Assembly: GCA_016195145.1 (NCBI GenBank)
Contig: JACQAF010000288.1
Span: forward strand, 1-8,357
Length of the DNA: 8,357 nucleotides
Direction of reading: 5' to 3'
Source of the DNA: Rhodospirillales bacterium
GTDB lineage: Bacteria > Pseudomonadota > Alphaproteobacteria > CACIAM-22H2
Shown: positions 1 to 6,562 of the stretch, piece after piece
Position numbering within the stretch: position 1 is the stretch's first letter
Layout: the number at the start of each line of letters is the position of its first letter
Made by a program: the position numbers and the translations under genes
Notes under the pieces: generated by a model
Database searches by the model: none
The model's input: the letters and a program-made list of their open reading frames with translations, nothing else
What the model was told of the DNA's origin: nothing

Positions 1-505
<505 letters not shown>

Positions 506-513
506 GACTGCGT

Positions 514-519
514 CTCCTT
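514..519 (-). promoter_or_regulatory. Ribosome binding site of gloA
   Basis: On the minus strand the sequence AAGGAG stands eight bases before the ATG at 503-505. This near-consensus Shine-Dalgarno with ideal spacing fixes the gloA start, although the protein is longer at the N-terminus than E. coli GloA. It is the clearest RBS in the window. Confidence 0.8.
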
Positions 520-525
520 GGTGCC

Positions 526-570
526 CGGAAAGCCGTGAAACCCAAGGATGCCCGTTCATGCGCCTTTCCG
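526..570. repeat. Short perfect inverted repeat, possible operator
   Basis: The arms CGGAAAG (526-532) and CTTTCCG (564-570) are perfect 7-bp reverse complements separated by 31 bp. The pairing does not extend on either side. The CTTTCC core recurs in direct orientation at 625-630, three bases before the oxidoreductase ATG at 633. The arm centres lie 38 bp apart, so a regulator could bind both, but arms this short can occur by chance in GC-rich DNA. Confidence 0.25.
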
Positions 571-590
571 CCAGCCCCGAAACGCGCTAG
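558..590 (+). CDS. Possible 10-codon leader ORF upstream of the oxidoreductase gene
   Basis: An ATG at 558-560 opens a frame reading MRLSASPETR that ends at a TAG at 588-590. AAGGA at 544-548 lies nine bases before the ATG, which is good Shine-Dalgarno spacing and better than anything before the oxidoreductase start at 633. It could be a translated leader peptide or simply chance. No amino-acid enrichment suggests attenuation, and no homologue is recognised. Confidence 0.2.
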   Translation: MRLSASPETR

Positions 591-632
591 GTAGTGCGGC
601 CAAACCAACTCCGGGTCACCGAACCTTTCCCC

Positions 633-1610
633 ATGTCCCAGACCCCGTTGCGCACGGCCGTCATCGGCACCGGCTATTTCGGCCGGCTGCATGCCGAGAA
701 ATATGCCCGCCTGCCTGCCTCCGCCCTTGTCGCGGCGGTCGATGCCGACCCTGCCCGCGCCGCCGAAATCGGCAAGGCCCTGCGCGTTCCCGCGGTCACG
801 GACTACCGTGAGCTGTTCGGGAAGATCGACGCAGCCAGCGTCGTGGTCCCGACCGGCGGCCATTTTACCGTCGCCCGCGACTGCCTCGAACACGGCATTC
901 ACGTGCTGGTCGAAAAGCCGATCACCGAAACGCTCGAACAGGCGGATGAGCTGATTGCGCTCGCCGCGCGGCGCAATCTCGTACTCCAGGTCGGGCACCT
1001 GCAACGTTTCCTCCTGGAGCGTCTCGGCGCGCGCGAGCATGTCGGCGAACCGCTCTACATCGAATCGACACGCATCGCCCCTTATAAGCTGCGCAGCACC
1101 GATGTCGGCGTCACGCTCGACCTGATGATTCACGATATCGATCTGGTGCTCGCCCTGGTCCGCGCGCCGGTTGTCATGGTCGACGCGGTCGGCGCGCCGG
1201 TCGTTTCGGTCGAAGAGGACATCGCCAACACCCGCCTGCGTTTCGCCAATGGCTGCGTCGCCAACATCACGGCGAGCCGGGTCAGCCTCAAGACCGAGCG
1301 CAAGATGCGCATTTTCGGGCGCGAATGTTACGTCTCGCTCGACCTGCATAACCGCAAGCTGGTCGCCATGCACAAGGGGACGGGCAAAAGCTGGTTTCCC
1401 GGCCTGCCGCCGATCGACCGCACGGAAAGAAGCTTTTCGGAGGGCGACGACCTCGCGGCCGAGATCGAAAGCTTCCTCAACGCCGTGCGCAGCGGCAAGC
1501 CGCCGCTGGTCAGCGGCGAGGACGGCCGGCGCGCGCTCGATGTCGCAATGCGGATCACCGCCTCGCTGCGCGAAAGCCTAGCGCTCGTCGCCAGCATTGG
1601 ACGCGGCTGA
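633..1610 (+). CDS. Gfo/Idh/MocA-family sugar oxidoreductase, candidate UDP-GlcNAc 3-dehydrogenase (GnnA-like)
   Basis: This 325-residue protein has the two-domain fold of the Gfo/Idh/MocA dehydrogenases. An N-terminal Rossmann domain (about residues 6-120) carries GTGYFG at 12-17, which binds NAD(P), and EKP at 94-96 with the catalytic lysine K95. The C-terminal alpha/beta domain carries the D-x3-H catalytic pair D163/H167 (DLMIHD). All key residues are present, so the enzyme should be active. The substrate cannot be read directly. Its place beside lpxB suggests a UDP-sugar of lipid A synthesis. GnnA of Acidithiobacillus ferrooxidans, a family member encoded next to lpx genes, oxidises UDP-GlcNAc at C3 before the aminotransferase GnnB makes UDP-GlcNAc3N. 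No GnnB is visible here. The ATG at 633 fits the family N-terminus; a GTG at 594 in the same frame would add 13 residues but has no spaced RBS. The RBS before 633 is weak. The gene converges on lpxB with a 36-bp gap. Family assignment is near certain; the GnnA role is inference. Confidence 0.93.
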   Translation: MSQTPLRTAVIGTGYFGRLHAEKYARLPASALVAAVDADPARAAEIGKALRVPAVTDYRELFGKIDAASVVVPTGGHFTVARDCLEHGIHVLVEKPITETLEQADELIALAARRNLVLQVGHLQRFLLERLGAREHVGEPLYIESTRIAPYKLRSTDVGVTLDLMIHDIDLVLALVRAPVVMVDAVGAPVVSVEEDIANTRLRFANGCVANITASRVSLKTERKMRIFGRECYVSLDLHNRKLVAMHKGTGKSWFPGLPPIDRTERSFSEGDDLAAEIESFLNAVRSGKPPLVSGEDGRRALDVAMRITASLRESLALVASIGRG

Positions 1611-1646
1611 CTGGCCGATAGCCGTCGGGGAAGTTGAGCGACGCGA
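1611..1646. other. Convergent gap between the oxidoreductase gene and lpxB, no clear terminator
   Basis: Only 36 bp separate the two stop codons. A 5-bp stem is possible (CGGCT at 1604-1608 with AGCCG at 1620-1624), but the 11-nt loop is large and no T-run follows on either strand. I see no intrinsic terminator, so the converging transcripts may overlap or end by Rho. Confidence 0.4.
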
Positions 1647-2819
1647 TCACCGTTCTTGCTTTTTCGTTGCTTCGATCGTTTCGAGGATAACGCGCGCGGC
1701 GCGGTCGCTCGGCGACGGCCCATCCTGGCCGAGCTGCGCGCGGATTTCGGCGAAGCCTTCGCGTTGCGCGGCCGCAGCGGCGGGATCGTCGAGCAGTCGC
1801 GATATTTCGGCTGCGATACGGTCCGCTTTGCAATCGGCCTGAAGAAGTTCGGGAACGATCGGCCGGTCCAGAATCAGGTTCGGCATCGCCACATACTGCA
1901 CCTTGATCATCCGTCGCGCGAGAAACTCGGAAATCCGTCCCACCTTGTACGCGACCACCGTCGGCAAGCCGGCGACCGCGAGCTCCATCGTCGCCGTCCC
2001 CGAAACCGCCAGCGCGGCATTCGCCGCCGCGAAGGCCGCGCGCTTCTCGGTTGCGTCGCGGACAAGAACCGGTCGATTGGGCCAGCCGGCCGTCGCCGCC
2101 CGGACTAGCGCCTCGGTCCCGGCGACAACCGGCATGACGATACGCAAGCCGGGATAACGCTTGCCGGCAAGATCGACGCCGGCGGCGAAAACCGGCAGCA
2201 TGCGCCTGACGAGTCCGATGCGGCTTCCGGGCATGACGGCCAGCAGCGGCGCGTCGGTAGCGATATCATGGTGGCGCCGGAATGCCGCCCCATCCGCCCC
2301 GCCCGCATCGTCGATCACCGGATGGCCGACATAGGTGCAGTCGACGCCGAGGCGCCGGAAAAACGCCGGCTCGAATGGCAGCAGCGCCATCAGCCGGTCG
2401 ATCCGGCCAGCCAGCCTCTTCGCCCGCCCCGGCCGCCATGCCCAAAGCTGCGGCGCGACATACTGGATGAGCGGCACGCCGGTATCGCGCACCTTGTCGG
2501 CGACGCGCAACCCGAAACTCGGCGCATCGATGGTCACCACCGCATCGGGACGCTGCCGCCGGACGGCCCGCGCCGTCCGGCGGATCCGGCGAAGAATACG
2601 CGGCAGGCGCGGCAATACCTCGGTCAGCCCCATCACCGCGATATCGTCGAGCGGAAACAGGCTGGCGAGCCCCTCGGCGGCCATGCGCTCCCCGCCGACG
2701 CCGGTGAAACGGACCTTGCCGCCGGTCGCGCGCTTGAGTGCGGCCATCAACTTGCCGCCGAGCACGTCGCCCGACGGTTCGCCGGCGACCAGAAAGACAA
2801 GCGGCCCGTCGCCGTTCAT
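1647..2819 (-). CDS. lpxB: Lipid-A-disaccharide synthase
   Basis: LpxB (GT19 family) is a peripheral inner-membrane glycosyltransferase. It joins UDP-2,3-diacylglucosamine to lipid X (2,3-diacylglucosamine-1-phosphate), giving the beta-1,6 tetraacyl disaccharide-1-phosphate. The 390 residues match the usual length of about 380-390. Family motifs in order are VAGEPSGD (11-18), TIDAPSFGLRVA (96-107), YVAPQLWAW (120-128), MPGSR (196-200), SGTATMELA (273-281) and PTVVAYK (286-292). D98 falls at the number of the essential E. coli D98, and R200 matches E. coli R201. Its ATG overlaps the lpxI stop as ATGA (2816-2819), so translation is probably coupled; LpxI makes one substrate of LpxB. It is the last gene of the block. 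The tail is Lys/Glu-rich and ends 36 bp from the convergent oxidoreductase gene. Confidence 0.98.
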   Translation of the reverse strand: MNGDGPLVFLVAGEPSGDVLGGKLMAALKRATGGKVRFTGVGGERMAAEGLASLFPLDDIAVMGLTEVLPRLPRILRRIRRTARAVRRQRPDAVVTIDAPSFGLRVADKVRDTGVPLIQYVAPQLWAWRPGRAKRLAGRIDRLMALLPFEPAFFRRLGVDCTYVGHPVIDDAGGADGAAFRRHHDIATDAPLLAVMPGSRIGLVRRMLPVFAAGVDLAGKRYPGLRIVMPVVAGTEALVRAATAGWPNRPVLVRDATEKRAAFAAANAALAVSGTATMELAVAGLPTVVAYKVGRISEFLARRMIKVQYVAMPNLILDRPIVPELLQADCKADRIAAEISRLLDDPAAAAAQREGFAEIRAQLGQDGPSPSDRAARVILETIEATKKQER

Positions 2820-3643
2820 CGCGCGACCCGGATGCCGACCACGAACAGGCCTGTCTCATCCGCCGCCCGGACGACTGCTGCCCGGTCGATGATCAGCGAA
2901 TTTCCGGCTTCCAGCGCGATACCGGCAAGCCCCGCAGCCGCCGCGCGATGCACCGTGTCGATGCCAACCGATGGCAGATCGACGCGACGTTCCTGGCCCG
3001 GCTTGGCAACCTTGACCAGGATGCCGCCCGCGCCCCCGCGCCGGCCTTCTGCCGCATAACGGGCCAACATGGCGTCGGTGCCCTCGGGTCCTTCCTCGAC
3101 GGCAATCGTACCGTCGCACACAATCACCGCCTGACCGACATCGCGCCGGCCGATCTCGCGCGCCGCCGCGATGCCGCGCGCAATATCGGCCTCGGCCCGC
3201 GTATCCGGCGCGATGCGGCCGCACGGCCCATCGGGCGTCAGCAATTCGGCGCAAATGTCGTCCGCCCCGACGACGCGAAAACCCTCGCTCTCCAGCTCGC
3301 GCACCACCGCCGACAAAAGGCTGTCGTCGCCAAACCAGCGCGCGCCGATCCGGGCGAGAAACCGGACACCGCGCCAATCCGGTTTCATCTCGCCAAGGCT
3401 GGGCCGTTTCACAGGCCCGGCGAGAACCACCTCGCCAACGCCATGATCGTGGAGAAGCTTGAGCGTCGCACCGACGGCGCCGAGCCGGGTCCAGGCATGG
3501 TGCGGTGCCTTGGCCACCGTTGCCGGGTCGGTATGGCCCTCGAAGGCGAGAACGAACACGTCCCGCCCGGTGGCGCGCGCCGCTTCGATGACCCGCGCCG
3601 GTAACTGGCCGCCGCCGGCCAGCACGCCGAGCTTAGGCGGCAT
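2816..3643 (-). CDS. lpxI: UDP-2,3-diacylglucosamine pyrophosphatase LpxI (formerly DUF1009)
   Basis: LpxI hydrolyses UDP-2,3-diacylglucosamine to lipid X and UMP, the step done by the unrelated LpxH in E. coli. The 275-residue protein is close to the Caulobacter enzyme in length. The N-terminal domain opens with KLGVLAGGGQLP (4-15), a family signature. GDDSLL (105-110) and the C-terminal catalytic-domain motif VDLPSVGIDT (221-230) follow, with D222 the probable counterpart of the metal/catalytic aspartate known in Caulobacter LpxI, and then GLAGIALEAG (238-247). The ATG at 3641-3643 was chosen because it puts LGVLAGGG at the usual distance; an upstream in-frame start at 3697 would reach into lpxA. 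The gene overlaps the 3' end of lpxA by 11 nt and the start of lpxB by 4 nt, so it is probably translated from ribosomes leaving lpxA. Its own RBS is poor. Confidence 0.96.
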   Translation of the reverse strand: MPPKLGVLAGGGQLPARVIEAARATGRDVFVLAFEGHTDPATVAKAPHHAWTRLGAVGATLKLLHDHGVGEVVLAGPVKRPSLGEMKPDWRGVRFLARIGARWFGDDSLLSAVVRELESEGFRVVGADDICAELLTPDGPCGRIAPDTRAEADIARGIAAAREIGRRDVGQAVIVCDGTIAVEEGPEGTDAMLARYAAEGRRGGAGGILVKVAKPGQERRVDLPSVGIDTVHRAAAAGLAGIALEAGNSLIIDRAAVVRAADETGLFVVGIRVAR

Positions 3644-4433
3644 GATCGGCTTTCGGCTGGCAGATGGCGCGCGCGGAATCGCTGCGGATAAACTCAAGCA
3701 GATCGATGACCGGTTTGCTCTTGCCGTAAAGGTTGGCGACGTCTTCCAGCCGCTCGGCCATCGTCCCTTCCTGCGCGAACAGCAACCGGTAAGCGGTGCG
3801 GAGGTCGTGGATATCCTTGCGCGAGAAGCCGCGGCGCTTGAGGCCGATGGTGTTGAGCCCCGACAGGCGGGCCCGGTCGCCCATCACCGACCCATAGGGG
3901 ATAACGTCGCTTTCCACCCCCGACATGCCGCCGATCATCGCGTGCGGGCCGATGCGTACGAACTGATGGACGGCGGCAAGGCCGCCGAGGATCGCATAAT
4001 CGCCGACCTGGACATGGCCGCCCAGCGTCGCATTATTGGCCATCACCACATGATCGCCGACCTGGCAGTCATGGGCGATATGCGTGGCGACCATGAACAG
4101 GCCGTGGCTGCCGACGCGGGTGAGCATTTTGCCATGGGCCGTGCCGGGATTCATCGTCGCGTGTTCGCGAATGACGTTGTGGCTGCCGACGATCAGCTCC
4201 GACCGTTCGCCCTTATATTTAAGGTCCTGCGGCGGGTGGCCGAGCGAGGCGAAAGGAAAAATTTTGGTCTGCGCGCCGATTTTGGTCCGCCCCGCAATGA
4301 CGACGTGGGACAGCAGCTCGACCCCTTCGTCCAGCTCGACCTCGGCGCCGACAACGCAGTACGGACCGATCTTCACGCCGGGCGCCAGGCGCGCGCCCGG
4401 TTCGACAATGGCCGTCGGGTGGATGTCCGGCAT
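3633..4433 (-). CDS. lpxA: Acyl-ACP--UDP-N-acetylglucosamine O-acyltransferase
   Basis: LpxA transfers a 3-hydroxyacyl chain from ACP to the 3-position of UDP-GlcNAc, the first step of lipid A synthesis, as a cytosolic homotrimer. The 266-residue protein has the left-handed beta-helix built of hexapeptide repeats (about residues 5-190) and a C-terminal helical domain. Catalytic and binding residues align with E. coli at a constant offset of four: K72 (E. coli K76, in DLKYKGE), H118 and H121 (H122 and catalytic H125, in THIAHDC), H140 (H144), H156 (H160, in AVHQF) and R200 (R204, in GLKRRGF). The acyl-length ruler position, G173 in E. coli, is G169 here, which predicts a long chain such as 3-OH-C14. 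The start MPDIHPTAIV is typical. The ATG shares a base with the fabZ stop (TAATG). The frame stays open upstream through fabZ, but that stretch is fabZ read out of frame. Confidence 0.98.
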   Translation of the reverse strand: MPDIHPTAIVEPGARLAPGVKIGPYCVVGAEVELDEGVELLSHVVIAGRTKIGAQTKIFPFASLGHPPQDLKYKGERSELIVGSHNVIREHATMNPGTAHGKMLTRVGSHGLFMVATHIAHDCQVGDHVVMANNATLGGHVQVGDYAILGGLAAVHQFVRIGPHAMIGGMSGVESDVIPYGSVMGDRARLSGLNTIGLKRRGFSRKDIHDLRTAYRLLFAQEGTMAERLEDVANLYGKSKPVIDLLEFIRSDSARAICQPKADHAA

Positions 4434-4903
4434 TACTCGTCCATGATCATCGCGGTATAGGTCGCTTCCGCCACCAGGGTGCCGTCGACCTTGGCCTCGC
4501 CGTTGAATTTCCACACGTTGCCGCGGCTTCTTTCCTTGGCTACATGAATATGCAGGGTATCGCCAGGGCCCACCGGGCGACGGAAACGGGCGCCCTCGAC
4601 GCTCATGAAATAGACCAGCTTGCCTTCCGCCGACGGGCCGAGCGAGTGAACGACCAGCACCGCCGCCGTCTGCGCCATCGCCTCGATGATCAGCACTCCC
4701 GGCATCACCGGCCGCTGCGGGAAATGACCTTGGAAAAACGGCTCGTTGATCGACACGTTCTTGATCCCGACGGCGCTTTCGTTCGGCATCACGTTGATCA
4801 CCCGTTCGATCATCAGGAATGGATAGCGATGCGGAATCATCTGCATGATCCGCAAGATACCGATCGTCGATTGCGTTTTTTCTGCCGCTCTCGTTTCCGT
4901 CAT
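4433..4903 (-). CDS. fabZ: 3-hydroxyacyl-[acyl-carrier-protein] dehydratase FabZ
   Basis: FabZ dehydrates 3-hydroxyacyl-ACP to trans-2-enoyl-ACP in fatty acid elongation, as a cytosolic hot-dog-fold oligomer. The 156 residues match the family. The catalytic histidine H60 lies in FFQGHFP (56-62), and the catalytic glutamate E74 in PGVLIIEAMAQ (68-78). PHRYPFL (24-30) is the conserved N-terminal motif. Its placement between the two acyltransferase genes is typical: FabZ consumes the same 3-hydroxyacyl-ACP that LpxA and LpxD need, so its level sets the split between phospholipid and lipid A. The start at 4901-4903 overlaps the lpxD stop as ATGA and has a GGAAGG seven bases upstream; the gene ends by sharing a base with the lpxA start. 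Confidence 0.98.
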   Translation of the reverse strand: MTETRAAEKTQSTIGILRIMQMIPHRYPFLMIERVINVMPNESAVGIKNVSINEPFFQGHFPQRPVMPGVLIIEAMAQTAAVLVVHSLGPSAEGKLVYFMSVEGARFRRPVGPGDTLHIHVAKERSRGNVWKFNGEAKVDGTLVAEATYTAMIMDE

Positions 4904-5928
4904 TCGCTAGCCTTCCGTTTCGCGAGCCGTCGCAAGACCGCGACCTGACGTCGCCATTCCTCGACCGGCACGGCCGGCGATCCGCCGACGGCCTCGCCGG
5001 CGGGAATATTCCGGTGCACGCCGCTCTGGGCCGCGACTTTGGCGCCCGCACCGACGCGGAGATGCCCTGCGAGCCCCCCCTGGCCACCGACCATTACATA
5101 GTCCTCCAGGTGGGTCGACCCGGAGATGCCGACCTGCGAGACCAACACACAGCCGCGCCCCAAGCGCACGTTGTGCCCGATTTGCACCAAATTATCAATC
5201 ATGCAGCCGTCGCCGATCACCGTGTCCGACGCGCTCCCGCGATCGATGCAGGTATTGGCGCCGATCTCGACATCGTCGCCGATCAGTACCCGCCCGAGTT
5301 GCGGAACCTTAGTGTGGCCGGCCCGGTCGCTGGCAAAACCGAACCCGTCCTGGCCGATCCGTACGCCGGGATAGATCATGACCCGGGCCCCGACGATGCA
5401 GCACGCCAGGGAGGCATTGACCCCGACGATGCAATCCGAGCCGATAACCACCCCCGCCCCGATCACGGCATTGGCGCCAATGCGCGATCGCGGGCCGATT
5501 TCCGCCCGCGGGCCGATGACGGCGCTCGCCTCGACGCTGACTCCCTCCGCCAGCTGGGCAGTCGGGTCGACGTTCGCCATACGATGAATGCCGGGCTCAG
5601 CGATCTCCGCCGGATAGAACGCCCGCGCGATGAGGGCATAGGCCTTGTATGGCGCTTCGCTCAGCAGCAGCGCCATACCGGGCGGCGCGCGATCGGCGAT
5701 GTCGGGATGGACGACGCACGCGCCAGCCTGGCTCTTGGCGAATGCCGCGAGATAACGCCGGTTGTCGAGAAAGCTCACCTGCGCCGTGCCCGCATCCTCG
5801 AGGGCCGCCACATCGGTGAATTCGGCGTTGGGATCGGCCCCCGGCCCGAGGGTTGCGCCGGCGATTTCGGCCAGCCTGGAAAGCGGGAACGGACCTTTAG
5901 CCTTGAAGAATCGGGGGTCCGCCATCAT
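4900..5928 (-). CDS. lpxD: UDP-3-O-(3-hydroxyacyl)glucosamine N-acyltransferase
   Basis: LpxD adds the second 3-hydroxyacyl chain, N-linked at the 2-position of UDP-3-O-acylglucosamine, after LpxC deacetylation. It is a cytosolic trimer. The 342 residues match the usual 340-350. The N-terminal uridine-binding domain (about 1-110) includes FTDVAALEDAG and VSFLDNRRY. A left-handed beta-helix of hexapeptide repeats (about 118-300) follows, with the LpxD signature IGQDGFGFA (191-199). H252 in QIGHNVRLG corresponds to the catalytic H239 of E. coli. The C-terminal part (about 305-342) is a helix that is basic at the end. Two ATGs in a row (5926-5928 and 5923-5925) can serve as start; the first lies four bases after the skp stop. 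The 3' end overlaps fabZ by 4 nt. LpxC itself is not in the window. Confidence 0.98.
   Translation of the reverse strand: MMADPRFFKAKGPFPLSRLAEIAGATLGPGADPNAEFTDVAALEDAGTAQVSFLDNRRYLAAFAKSQAGACVVHPDIADRAPPGMALLLSEAPYKAYALIARAFYPAEIAEPGIHRMANVDPTAQLAEGVSVEASAVIGPRAEIGPRSRIGANAVIGAGVVIGSDCIVGVNASLACCIVGARVMIYPGVRIGQDGFGFASDRAGHTKVPQLGRVLIGDDVEIGANTCIDRGSASDTVIGDGCMIDNLVQIGHNVRLGRGCVLVSQVGISGSTHLEDYVMVGGQGGLAGHLRVGAGAKVAAQSGVHRNIPAGEAVGGSPAVPVEEWRRQVAVLRRLAKRKASE
4911..4916 (-). promoter_or_regulatory. Ribosome binding site of fabZ inside the lpxD 3' end
   Basis: GGAAGG on the minus strand stands seven bases before the fabZ ATG at 4901-4903 and within the last codons of lpxD. It supports this start and suggests that fabZ can recruit ribosomes itself in addition to coupling through the ATGA overlap. 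Confidence 0.6.
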
Positions 5929-5932
5929 TCGC

Positions 5933-6550
5933 TCACTTAGGCGGGAAGGTCACCGTCACCGTCGGCATCTTCTTGTTCAGGCGGCGCAGGACTTCGGGCG
6001 TAATGTCGAGTGAGGTCTGCATCACAACGACCTGGGCTTTCGGCAACACAACCTGATATTTCTGCTCGAGCAGGATATCGCCGATAACATCGAACATCGC
6101 CTGTTGTACGTTCTGCATTGCGTCGCCAAAGGCCTGGTCGAGGATGCGCCGCCGGTTCTGGGCGTTCTGCTGGGCGTCCGCCACGCGTTTCTCGAATTCT
6201 CGCCGCTTCTGCGCAAATGCTTCGGGCGATAGAATGGTACGCTGCCGCGCCAATTCCTGCTCGGCGTTGCGCAGATCGTTTTCTTCTTTCTGCACCTCGC
6301 CTTGATAGGTCGTTCGCCTTTTTTCGAGCTGGGTGCGGATCGACTGCGCCGCCGCCGCTTCCTGCAGAACCAGAATCACGTCAGCCACCACCGTCGGCGT
6401 GCCGGGAGCCGGCAATGCCGTCTGTGGCGCAGCAGCAGGCGCCCCTGCGGGCGGGCGCGGGGCTGGTTGCTGGGCGAATGCCGGAACTGCGGCGCCTGCC
6501 AACAGACACGCCATTCCAATCCAGAAACCAACGATCTTCGTTACTGTCAT
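5933..6550 (-). CDS. skp: Periplasmic chaperone Skp/OmpH family
   Basis: Skp binds unfolded outer-membrane proteins as they leave the Sec channel and keeps them soluble until they reach the Bam complex. The 205-residue precursor starts with a signal peptide (basic start, hydrophobic core about 6-22, probable cleavage after AFA at 24-26). A Pro/Ala-rich segment (about 28-52) follows that E. coli Skp lacks. The OmpH domain begins near residue 53. It has a long charged alpha-helical arm rich in Gln, Glu and Arg (about 65-150), expected to form the coiled-coil tentacle, and a beta-strand region near the C-terminus (QVVVMQTS, 172-180). The ATG lies 12 bases after the bamA stop, with the purine-rich stretch GAAGAGAG as probable RBS. 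bamA-skp adjacency is the usual arrangement and supports the call, since Skp sequences diverge strongly. Confidence 0.95.
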   Translation of the reverse strand: MTVTKIVGFWIGMACLLAGAAVPAFAQQPAPRPPAGAPAAAPQTALPAPGTPTVVADVILVLQEAAAAQSIRTQLEKRRTTYQGEVQKEENDLRNAEQELARQRTILSPEAFAQKRREFEKRVADAQQNAQNRRRILDQAFGDAMQNVQQAMFDVIGDILLEQKYQVVLPKAQVVVMQTSLDITPEVLRRLNKKMPTVTVTFPPK

Positions 6551-6562
6551 GCTCTCTTCGCC

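Larger units (their letters stand above)
506..632. promoter_or_regulatory. Divergent intergenic region between gloA and the oxidoreductase gene
   Basis: This 127-bp spacer must carry the start signals for two genes transcribed away from each other. Besides the gloA RBS it contains an inverted repeat (CGGAAAG at 526-532, CTTTCCG at 564-570) and a second copy of CCTTTCC at 624-630 just before the oxidoreductase start. No convincing -35/-10 pair was found. The best plus-strand candidate, TTTCCG (565-570) with 17 bp to TAGGTA (588-593), is weak. The promoter role is inferred from gene layout, not from a recognised motif. Confidence 0.4.

Noticed and set aside
1604..1624. Hairpin CGGCT/AGCCG as an intrinsic terminator
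   Set aside because: A stem of only 5 bp with an 11-nt loop and no following T-run on either strand is not a credible terminator.
2268..3059. 263-codon plus-strand open frame across lpxB and lpxI
   Set aside because: It spans the junction of two conserved minus-strand genes and has no RBS or recognisable domain.
3459..4460. 333-codon plus-strand open frame opposite lpxA
   Set aside because: It mirrors the lpxA beta-helix. High GC and the regular hexapeptide repeats leave few antisense stops, and the product resembles no family.
4434..5087. In-frame N-terminal extension of lpxA through fabZ
   Set aside because: This stretch is fabZ and the end of lpxD read out of frame. The LpxA family starts at MPDIHPTA, and FabZ is complete with both catalytic residues.
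5014..5940. 308-codon plus-strand open frame opposite lpxD
   Set aside because: As with lpxA, the repeat-rich beta-helix coding sequence yields an open antisense frame; it is rich in Asp, His and Arg with no motif.
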